Shown in pieces: positions 8,703 to 15,396 of a stretch of 64,000 nucleotides of DNA. Position 1 is the first letter of the stretch. Each line of letters opens with the position of its first letter. A program made the translations under genes and the position numbers. Source of the stretch: Polyangium sp. 6x1 (GTDB lineage Bacteria > Myxococcota_A > Polyangia > Polyangiales > Polyangiaceae); assembly GCF_029946515.1 (NCBI RefSeq), contig NZ_JARZHH010000052.1, positions 1 to 64,000 on the forward strand, given 5' to 3'. The notes beneath the pieces were generated by a model. The model was not told where the DNA came from. It searched no databases and was given only the letters and a program-made list of their open reading frames with translations.

Positions 8703-9365
8703 ATGCACGCAGCGTACGAGCACTTCAAAGAAGGTGGATGGGGCATGTGGCCCATCTTGTTCTGGTCGATCCTCACGATCGGCATCATCGTGGAGCGCTC
8801 CATCTATCTGTTCGGCGCGTCGATCAACAAGGACGTCTTCCTCGCCACGATGCAGAAGTGCATCCTCGCGGGTGACGTGGCCAAGGCCGTCAAGATGTGC
8901 TCCGCCGCCAACGCGCCGCTCGCCCGCATTGTGCAGGCTGGCCTCGTGAAGGTGAACCGCCCCGACGAGGAGGTTCAGGCTGCGATGGACGAGGCCGCGC
9001 TCCGCGAGCTTCCGCGTCTCAGCAAGAACACCCCGTACCTCGCGCTCCTCGCGAACCTCGCGATGCTCTCGGGCCTCCTCGGCACCGTGACGGGCCTCAT
9101 CATCGCGTTCGGCTCCGTCGGTGGTGAGTCCGTCGATCCGAGCCAGAAGGCGCGCGTGCTCGCGCAGGGCATCTCGGAGGCCATGAACTGCACCGCGTTC
9201 GGCCTCGCCGTCGCGATCGTCGGCCTCATCGGCTTCGCCATTCTCAACGGCAAGACGCAGCACCTCGAGGACGACATCAACGAGGCGTCGGTCATGGTGC
9301 TGAACCTCGTCGTGGCGAACCGCCAGAAGGTGAACGTCGCGGCCGTGGGCCAGGCGGCTGCCTGA
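8703..9365 (+). CDS. MotA/TolQ/ExbB-type proton-channel protein (right motor)
   Basis: This 220-residue protein has the three-helix TolQ/ExbB layout. The first helix is near residues 13-35 (MWPILFWSILTIGIIVE), the second and third are around LLANLAMLSGLLGTVTGLII and AFGLAVAIVGLIGFAIL. SGLLGTVTG matches the conserved pore segment with its Thr. GGAGG lies 9 bp before the ATG. It heads the rightward operon with two ExbD/TolR genes and one unknown gene. It resembles the left-hand TolQ-like protein in organisation but is clearly different in sequence, so the two modules are not a recent copy. It is followed by a 244-bp spacer with three hairpins. Confidence 0.87.
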   Translation: MHAAYEHFKEGGWGMWPILFWSILTIGIIVERSIYLFGASINKDVFLATMQKCILAGDVAKAVKMCSAANAPLARIVQAGLVKVNRPDEEVQAAMDEAALRELPRLSKNTPYLALLANLAMLSGLLGTVTGLIIAFGSVGGESVDPSQKARVLAQGISEAMNCTAFGLAVAIVGLIGFAILNGKTQHLEDDINEASVMVLNLVVANRQKVNVAAVGQAAA

Positions 9366-9378
9366 TACCACCCTGGGT

Positions 9379-9415
9379 TCGGGGCTCAGGACGCCGAAGG
9401 CGATCCGAGCCCCGA
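9379..9415 (+). terminator. Hairpin after the tolQ-like gene (attenuator or stabiliser)
   Basis: A 9-bp stem pairs 9379-9387 with 9407-9415 and encloses a second small stem (9392-9395/9399-9402, GAA loop). There is no clear T-tract. It sits just after the stop codon of the tolQ-like gene and before the two R genes. It could reduce read-through or protect the upstream message, giving more Q than R subunits as these motors require. Confidence 0.45.
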
Positions 9416-9510
9416 GCATGAGGGAAGGCGGCGCCCACGCCCGCGCCGCTCCCGCCGTGATTTCGGGAGGAACTTTCACCCGAATCCGTTGTCGTACGTA
9501 AGGGCTAGGC

Positions 9511-9566
9511 CCTGTCCCTCGAGGACAGGTGAAGTTGCGTGAACGGGGACGCGTAAAAGCGTCCCC
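9511..9566 (+). promoter_or_regulatory. Two hairpins before the first right-hand R gene
   Basis: A 7-bp stem pairs 9511-9517 with 9523-9529, and an 8-bp stem pairs 9545-9552 with 9559-9566 around a GTAAAA loop. Both lie in the leader of the ExbD-like gene at 9610, whose GGAGG is at about 9599-9603. They may be processing or attenuation structures within the motor operon. Confidence 0.4.
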
Positions 9567-9609
9567 ATCGCGATAGGCTCGCGAGGGCGAGCATTGCAGG
9601 AGGCACACG

Positions 9610-10167
9610 ATGGGTGGCGTCGACGTCGGCGAAGGTGGGGGCAAAAAGAAGGCGACAAATACGGACATCAACATGGTCCCGTTCATCGACCTGTTGATGT
9701 GCACGATCGCGTTTCTCCTGATCACCGCCGTGTGGGTCACGAACTCGCGCATGAACGCGGACGCGCAGGTCCCTGGGCCGCCGAACCCCGACAAAGAGCT
9801 CACGCCGCAGACGCCCGAGAAGGTGCTGAATCTGCACATCGGCGAGACCGACTTCGCGCTCGTGTGGAAGCAGGGCGCGACCGTCGTGAGCGAGGTTCGC
9901 GTCCCCAAGCCGCCGCCGGGGGACAGCCCCATTATCCGGTATTCGGACCTCGCGAAGAAGATCGAGTCCGAGTGGAACACCAACGGCAGCCATCGTGATC
10001 CGAGCGATAAGAAGCTCGATCAGGCGATCATGCACACCGACAACCGCACTCCGTTCAAGGAGATCATCGCGGTGCTCGATGCGCTGTACGCGACGAAGCG
10101 CAAGGTGAAGCTCCCCGATGGGGACAAGGACCTGCCGGTCTTCAACATGACGTTCTCCGTCCGCTGA
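9610..10167 (+). CDS. ExbD/TolR-type proton-channel protein (right motor, first R)
   Basis: This 185-residue protein has a short Gly/Lys-rich cytoplasmic start and one membrane helix (residues about 22-44) with Asp27 in NMVPFIDLLMCTIAFLL, followed by a periplasmic domain. The Asp is the proton-carrying residue of the ExbD/TolR/MotB family. A strong GGAGG lies just before the ATG. The neighbouring gene 16 bp downstream encodes a second, different R protein. Together with the TolQ-like gene at 8703 this matches the one-Q, two-R composition of AglRQS-type motors. Confidence 0.86.
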   Translation: MGGVDVGEGGGKKKATNTDINMVPFIDLLMCTIAFLLITAVWVTNSRMNADAQVPGPPNPDKELTPQTPEKVLNLHIGETDFALVWKQGATVVSEVRVPKPPPGDSPIIRYSDLAKKIESEWNTNGSHRDPSDKKLDQAIMHTDNRTPFKEIIAVLDALYATKRKVKLPDGDKDLPVFNMTFSVR

Positions 10168-10183
10168 TCAAGGGAGACCAGAG

Positions 10184-10771
10184 ATGGGTGCCCACGACCG
10201 ACCTCCGTCAAAACATCACAACCCGCACGCCCACGTCATCCACCAGCCCGGCCGGCGGTTGCTGTTCAAGATCCCGCTGAAGTTCGTGTGGAACAAGGTG
10301 GCGGGACACGGCAAGCGGAGCGGCAATGCTGCGCTGAACCTGGTCAGCTTCATCGACTTCTTGATCACCACCGTCATCTTCCTCCTGATGTCGTTCTCGG
10401 CGTCCGGTGAGATCACGGTCGACAAGAACGTCAAGCTGCCGAAGGCCGAGAACGTCGAGGACATCATCGACGCGCCGATGGTCGCCGTGAACGGCAACCA
10501 GATCCTCGTCGACGGCACGCTGGCCGGCTCGACGCGCGCGATCGAGGAGCTCGGCCGCATGCAGAAGATCGACGAGCTCTTCAACCTCCTGAAGAACAAG
10601 CGCGAGCTCTGGAAGCAGGTGCAGCCGAACAAGCCGTTCCCCGGCGTCTGCATCCTCCAGGTCGATCAAAACGTGCCCGCGCTCGTCGTGAAGAGCGTCT
10701 TCCAGACCGCTGCGTTCGCCGGTTACCCGAACGTCAGCTTCATGGTCGGCAAGCTCCCCAAGTCAGGCTGA
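10184..10771 (+). CDS. ExbD/TolR-type proton-channel protein (right motor, second R)
   Basis: This 195-residue protein begins with a His/Pro-rich cytoplasmic stretch of about 48 residues, then a membrane helix with Asp58 in LNLVSFIDFLITTVIFLLM, then a periplasmic domain of about 120 residues. It is preceded by GGGAG and follows the first R gene by 16 bp. The His-rich N-terminus (including KHHNPHAHVIH) is unusual for ExbD proteins and could bind metal, which is only an inference. The next gene starts 13 bp downstream, so the operon continues into a protein of unknown function. Confidence 0.85.
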   Translation: MGAHDRPPSKHHNPHAHVIHQPGRRLLFKIPLKFVWNKVAGHGKRSGNAALNLVSFIDFLITTVIFLLMSFSASGEITVDKNVKLPKAENVEDIIDAPMVAVNGNQILVDGTLAGSTRAIEELGRMQKIDELFNLLKNKRELWKQVQPNKPFPGVCILQVDQNVPALVVKSVFQTAAFAGYPNVSFMVGKLPKSG

Positions 10772-10784
10772 AAGAGCGACCCCC

Positions 10785-11816
10785 ATGCCGCCCAGCGCGG
10801 ATGAACGACCCCGCGGCCTGCCTTCGCTGGTTCAGTCCAAGCAGGACCGCGGGGCAGGCCGTATCCGGTGGCCCGCCCCCAAAATCTGGGCCTGGATCGG
10901 CCTCGTGATGGCCGTCACGGTCATCGTCCAGTGGAAATGGGCCCAAGGCCGCCTCGAGAGTGAACGAAGCGGCGTCCTCGCCAAACAACGCGCCGTCGTC
11001 GCCGAGCTCGGTCCACGCTGGTTCCCCCTGCGCGACCGGATCGAGCGCTGGACGATCGAGCTCGCGAAGGACCCGTTCACGGACGTCGTCGAGACGGAGA
11101 TCCTCAAGGGGTGGAGCTTCCGGGACAAACCCGGCATCTACCTTCGCCTCGACGCCGACCAAGCCACGAGCGCCGAGGCCATCCGCAAAGCCGCGAACGA
11201 TTCGCTGCGCGACGGGTTCACCGCCTGCCTGTTCACGGTAGAAAACAAGAACCAGCTCTCCGGCAAGGAGTGCAAGCTCACCCGCGATTGCGCCTTCGGC
11301 GAGATCTGCAACGAGCTCGATCGCTGCGCGCCGCCCGCGCAACCCTACAACTTGCGCGTCGCGTATCGCTCGCTCCGCATCCTGTCCGAGGACTGGGTGA
11401 GGGAAGTGCAGGACGCGTCGGGCGAGCTGCGGCTCCGCGCGTTCACGAGCTTCTTCGAGGATGCCGTCCGCGACGACATCCCCATCGCGGTCGATCTGCT
11501 CGCGCGCGCGCAGTACTTCGCCGTGGTCCTCGACGAGACGCCGCCGAACTTCCAGGTCCCCGCGGGTACTTCGAAGTCCGAGGCCCTGCGCGCCGTGCCC
11601 CACGCGTCGCGCGTCGGCATCTGGCGGCTCTCGGACAACAAGCTGGTCCTGCGCATCCGCCGCGCGCCCGAGGTGGAGCTCAAGATGGCCGGGGCGCAGC
11701 TCGATGAGCGCGTCGTGAACGCCCAGAAGCGTCAGGCCTTGAGCTGCGCACTCGCGAACGCCGTGCGTGACGCGATGGGTGATACCCAGGCCGGCGTCGT
11801 CCCGATCGCGCCGTAA
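10785..11816 (+). CDS. Unknown single-pass membrane protein, fourth gene of motor operon
   Basis: This 343-residue protein is not recognised. A Pro/Arg-rich N-terminus is followed by one predicted membrane helix at about residues 34-51, so most of the protein should lie in the periplasm. Near residues 160-185 it has a compact Cys cluster of the form C-x5-C-x5-C-x6-C (CKLTRDC ... EICNELDRC), probably disulfide bonded. It begins 13 bp after the second R gene of the right-hand motor operon, and no terminator separates them. The left-hand motor operon has no counterpart. It is therefore a candidate accessory or anchoring subunit specific to the right-hand motor; no function is known. Confidence 0.75.
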   Translation: MPPSADERPRGLPSLVQSKQDRGAGRIRWPAPKIWAWIGLVMAVTVIVQWKWAQGRLESERSGVLAKQRAVVAELGPRWFPLRDRIERWTIELAKDPFTDVVETEILKGWSFRDKPGIYLRLDADQATSAEAIRKAANDSLRDGFTACLFTVENKNQLSGKECKLTRDCAFGEICNELDRCAPPAQPYNLRVAYRSLRILSEDWVREVQDASGELRLRAFTSFFEDAVRDDIPIAVDLLARAQYFAVVLDETPPNFQVPAGTSKSEALRAVPHASRVGIWRLSDNKLVLRIRRAPEVELKMAGAQLDERVVNAQKRQALSCALANAVRDAMGDTQAGVVPIAP

Positions 11817-11826
11817 AGCTCCCGCC

Positions 11827-13089
11827 TCAGCTCTCCGGAAACACCCGCGCCAGGATGTGCAGATCCGTGAGGTTCTGCCCCGTCGGGCCCGTGTCGATCG
11901 CCGTGCCGAGGGCGCGGTGGATCGCGGCATCGTCGTAGCTGACGAGGGCCGCGTCGATGCGCGCAGCATCGAAGTCGCCCGCAGCGTCGAGGCTCACGAC
12001 CGCGCCCGCAGCGGAGGAGCTTCCGTCGGTGCCGTCCGAGGCGCCGCAGAGGAGCGCGATGCCCGGAGGAAGCCGTTTCATGGCGGCCAGCGCGACCCAG
12101 CCAGCGCGTCCGCCGCGTCCGCGGGTGGGCGGTAGCGCGAGCGTGGGCTCGCAGGCGACGACGATCGCATGGCCTGGCGCGAGCGCCGCGGCCTGCACGA
12201 CGCGTGTCTCCACCACGGCGCGCGCGTCGCCACCTTCGGGGGGCTCGATCCTGACGGAAAAACCACGCGCGGCGAGGTTTGCGGCAGCGGTGCGGGCGAA
12301 GTCCTCGGGGCCGGCGAGCAGGCGGGCCTCGGTGCGCGTGGGGAAGGGTTTTTCCGTCGTGTCGTCGAGGTGGGGCGCGAGGCGCGCGGCGAGCTCTGGC
12401 GGTGCGTACTGGGTGAGCGCGACGTGGGCTTCGGCGGCGGTCGTGGGGTCGGGGACCGTGGGGCCGGAGCCGATGTCGTAGAGCGCGCCGCCGACGACGT
12501 CGGAGAGCGCGAGCGTCTCCACGAACGCGGGCGCGGCCGCGGCGGCGAGCCGTCCGCCCTTGATGCGCGAGAGGTGGCGGCGGACGAGGTTCACGTCGTG
12601 GATGGGCGCGCCGCCTTCGAGGAGCGCGCGGACGACGCGGCGCTCGTCCTCGAGGTCGAGCCCGGGCGGAGGCAACACGAGCAGCGCGGAGCTGCCACCC
12701 GAGATCAACGCGAGGACCCGATCGTCGGGGCCGAGGCCACGTACGTGCGCGAGGGCTGCGTGGGCTGCCGTGATGCTGCGTTCGTCGGGGACAGGGTGCG
12801 CGGCGTGGAGGACGACGGGCGCGCTCCGGAGATCGAGCCCGCTCCAATCGATGGGCGCGCCGTCGACCGTCACGACGAGCGTGGCCTCGATGCGATCGCC
12901 CCAGCGGGACAGGGCGCCCCGCGCCATCGCGGCGGCCGCTTTGCCGGCGGCAAAGAGTTTTACGCGCACGCCTTCGGGTGGCCGCGGCGGCAAGGCTTCC
13001 GCGACGAGGCGCGCCGGGTCGAGCGTGGTGAGGCTCTCTCGAAAGACCTCGCCGAGGACTCGCCGGAGGGCTGCCTCGGCGGCGCTCAT
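11827..13089 (-). CDS. Glycerate 2-kinase (MOFRL family)
   Basis: This 420-residue protein matches the glycerate kinase/DUF4147-MOFRL family, which phosphorylates D-glycerate to 2-phosphoglycerate in serine, glyoxylate and sugar-acid metabolism. Visible features are the FAAGKAAAAMA block near residue 50, LISGGSSALL near residue 130 (a Gly-rich nucleotide-binding loop) and, in the C-terminal MOFRL part, CGASDGTDGSSSAAGA. The start overlaps the preceding barrel-protein gene by 4 bp (13086-13089), so it is the last gene of a three-gene overlapping set. Older annotations call this family hydroxypyruvate reductase (TtuD); the kinase assignment is better supported for the family. Confidence 0.87.
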   Translation of the reverse strand: MSAAEAALRRVLGEVFRESLTTLDPARLVAEALPPRPPEGVRVKLFAAGKAAAAMARGALSRWGDRIEATLVVTVDGAPIDWSGLDLRSAPVVLHAAHPVPDERSITAAHAALAHVRGLGPDDRVLALISGGSSALLVLPPPGLDLEDERRVVRALLEGGAPIHDVNLVRRHLSRIKGGRLAAAAAPAFVETLALSDVVGGALYDIGSGPTVPDPTTAAEAHVALTQYAPPELAARLAPHLDDTTEKPFPTRTEARLLAGPEDFARTAAANLAARGFSVRIEPPEGGDARAVVETRVVQAAALAPGHAIVVACEPTLALPPTRGRGGRAGWVALAAMKRLPPGIALLCGASDGTDGSSSAAGAVVSLDAAGDFDAARIDAALVSYDDAAIHRALGTAIDTGPTGQNLTDLHILARVFPES

Positions 13090-13745
13090 CGTTCGAGCCG
13101 ATCGGCGGGATCCACGAGGTGAACGGGCACGATGTGGCGCCAGGCGAGCGTGACCGAGAGCAGCGCGCCTTCGTCGATCAAGCGGAACGGCCCCGCGCCG
13201 GCGAACGTGGTCGGCCGGATCCGCAGCGCGCCGCGCACGCCGAGGACCGGCCCAGTCGCGCGCGCGAAGAGCGGGAAGCCGAGGCCGATCGAGAACTCGA
13301 ATCCCGGCTCTGTGCTGAACGTGCCGCCGCGCGGGGCTTCCCAGAAGGCGCCCATGCCGAGCGCGAACGAGTCGAGGCCGAGGTCGAGGCGCGCGGGCCC
13401 GCGCTCGAGGTTCGTCGCGAAGCGGCCGAGGAAGAGCGGCTCGATCACGACGCCGGTCGCGATCGAGCGCGTGACCGCTGGTCCGTCGGTGCCGAGGGCG
13501 TCGGTGTAGTGCACGAACAGGCCCGCGGACGACAGGTACAAAAGGGACGCGTGCGCCGCGAGCGCGGGGCCTCCGCGGGCGAACGCGGCGCCTGCGCCGA
13601 CGCGCACGTCGAGGTCGCCGTCGAGGCGCCCGTACACGCCGTCGGGCCCGTCGTCCTCGGCGTGCGCCGCCGCTACCGAGCTTGCGAGCGCGAGCAGCAC
13701 GGCGAGGCCCGCGCCGCGCGCCCTCGAGACGCGCGCGCGGCTCAA
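13086..13745 (-). CDS. Small secreted outer-membrane barrel-like protein, unknown
   Basis: This 219-residue protein has a signal peptide (basic start, hydrophobic run, then AAAHA before EDDGPDG). The rest alternates polar and hydrophobic residues with many Gly and aromatic positions, as in eight- to ten-strand outer-membrane barrels. No named family was recognised. It overlaps the upstream HD phosphohydrolase gene by 4 bp (13742-13745) and the downstream glycerate kinase gene by 4 bp, so the three are probably co-translated even though their roles look unrelated. Confidence 0.65.
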   Translation of the reverse strand: MSRARVSRARGAGLAVLLALASSVAAAHAEDDGPDGVYGRLDGDLDVRVGAGAAFARGGPALAAHASLLYLSSAGLFVHYTDALGTDGPAVTRSIATGVVIEPLFLGRFATNLERGPARLDLGLDSFALGMGAFWEAPRGGTFSTEPGFEFSIGLGFPLFARATGPVLGVRGALRIRPTTFAGAGPFRLIDEGALLSVTLAWRHIVPVHLVDPADRLER

Positions 13746-15079
13746 CGGACGAACGCCTCCCGCATCGCGTCGCGCAGCTCCGGGGCGAAGATCAGCCGGC
13801 AGCGGGTGAGCGTCTCGTTGCGCAGACGATCGAGCAAGAACGAAACCTCCGAGGGCGGACGGGGCCTGCCCTTGGGGAAGACCACGTGCAGCGAGTCGTC
13901 CTCGGCATACGGCGTGTCCGTCGCGACGTCGAGGCCCACGTAGAGGTCGGGATCGAGCCCCCGCTCCTCGGCGATCGTGCGCGCGGCGGCGAGCACTTTC
14001 TCGCGGGCCCCGTCGTCGAGCGCGCCGAACGCGCTCGTCGCGCCGCCTTCGTCCTCCCCGTGCGCCTCGGGGGAGAGCTCGATCGTCTTGAACAGCGAGC
14101 GCGCGCGGAGCCTCCGGCAGAGATCACTCAGCGTTGGGTCCTTTGACTCCTCCCAGGCGTGGATGGCGCCGAGCAGGACCTGGTCGTCGAGCTCGAGGTA
14201 CTGATCGAGCGAAGGAACGTCGCCCGCGGCGACGGATGCGATCGCGGGTGGCAGGACGGGCAGGCGCGTGCCATCCACGACGAGCGCGAGTGCGCGGCGC
14301 AGGATGGCGCCGATCATCCACTCGGCCGCGCGCGTTGCTTTGTGGAAATAGACTTGCTGAAACATGAAGTAGCGCGCGAGCAGGAACGACTCGATCGCGA
14401 CGATGCCCTTCTGACCGTCGATGGCGAGCGAGGGCGCGTGGTGGCCGGGCGGGCCGCTCGGCTCGCTGAAGCGGAGGCTGCGCAGCAGCCACGGCAGGTC
14501 GTAGTCGCCGTAGCGCACGCCCGTCGCGTGCGCGTCGCGCAAGAGGTAGTCGCAGCGATCGACGTCGAAGGTGCCGCTCACCGCGCGGGCGAGGTAGGGC
14601 AGCTCGTGCTTGCCTGCGACGAGATCGGCCACGCGGCGCGGCAGGCTCGGATCGTCCTCGGCGAGGATCTGGTGCAGCTCGCATGCCGGGTCGAGCAGGA
14701 TTCGCGCGGTCCAGGTCTCGTGCTCGACGGCGCCCGGCATCGCAGCTTCGAAGAGGTGCGAGAGCGGCCCGTGCCCGACGTCGTGGAGCAGCGCGGCCGC
14801 GATGGCGTCGCGCGCGCGCTCGCTGGTGACGCGTTGCCAGAACGGCAAGTCGCGATCGATCTGCCTGAGCCGCACGAGCAGGAGCTTCATCACGTGCGCG
14901 GCGCCGATCGCGTGCGAGAAGCGCGTGTGCTCGGCGCCCGGGTACGCGAGCGAGGTGAGCCCGAGCTGGCGGATCCGCCGCAGGCGTTGCATCTCTCTCG
15001 CGCCGAGGAGGCGCGGCACGATCGAGTCTTCTTCACTTTCGAACGCGACGAGCCCATGCACCGGGTCACGCAGGATCAC
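13742..15079 (-). CDS. HD-domain phosphohydrolase (dGTPase/SAMHD1-like)
   Basis: This 445-residue cytoplasmic protein belongs to the COG1078 HD family, related to dNTP triphosphohydrolases. It begins with the family signature RDPVHGL. The metal site is visible as HTRFSH (residues 51-56), H99-D100 in ALLHDVGHGPLSHLFE, and an Asp near 177 in FDVDRCDYLLRDA. The likely role is hydrolysis of a nucleotide or phosphoester; the substrate cannot be read from sequence. It is the first gene of the leftward overlapping trio. A 317-bp gene-free region upstream separates it from a divergent gene. Confidence 0.85.
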   Translation of the reverse strand: MILRDPVHGLVAFESEEDSIVPRLLGAREMQRLRRIRQLGLTSLAYPGAEHTRFSHAIGAAHVMKLLLVRLRQIDRDLPFWQRVTSERARDAIAAALLHDVGHGPLSHLFEAAMPGAVEHETWTARILLDPACELHQILAEDDPSLPRRVADLVAGKHELPYLARAVSGTFDVDRCDYLLRDAHATGVRYGDYDLPWLLRSLRFSEPSGPPGHHAPSLAIDGQKGIVAIESFLLARYFMFQQVYFHKATRAAEWMIGAILRRALALVVDGTRLPVLPPAIASVAAGDVPSLDQYLELDDQVLLGAIHAWEESKDPTLSDLCRRLRARSLFKTIELSPEAHGEDEGGATSAFGALDDGAREKVLAAARTIAEERGLDPDLYVGLDVATDTPYAEDDSLHVVFPKGRPRPPSEVSFLLDRLRNETLTRCRLIFAPELRDAMREAFVR

Positions 15080-15396
15080 TCATGTCCTCCAGGGATCCAT
15101 CGTAGTCCTACGTCGCCCATCCGGCATCTCCTCGTGCGCATCGGGAGTTCCCCGACAGCGTCGATCATGCTCGAAAAATTCCCGGTAAAACCCCTGTCGA
15201 ATTCCAGTCGTGGTAGCAGCGGAGCCCATGCGGCTCTCCCACGCGTGCGACCCGAGGCGATCGAGATGCGCACGAAAGTGGCGCGAAGACGCGCCGAAAT
15301 GCGCCGATTGGGGGGTGTCGGTGCACCCTTCGTCGTGTAGTGTCGTTCGTTGGACGTGAAGCGAGTCGACAACCTTCCTCCCATGTCGGTGATGTC
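15080..15396. other. 317-bp gene-free divergent promoter region
   Basis: No gene is seen here. The region separates the leftward HD phosphohydrolase operon from a rightward gene and should contain promoters for both. It is somewhat less GC-rich than its surroundings around 15160-15210, but no promoter could be assigned with confidence. The upstream GTG at 15340 could extend the rightward gene by 19 residues. Confidence 0.5.

Noticed and set aside
8643-9983. 446-residue minus-strand open frame opposite the right-hand motor genes
   Set aside because: The plus strand carries TolQ and ExbD signatures with good ribosome-binding sites; the antisense product is low complexity.
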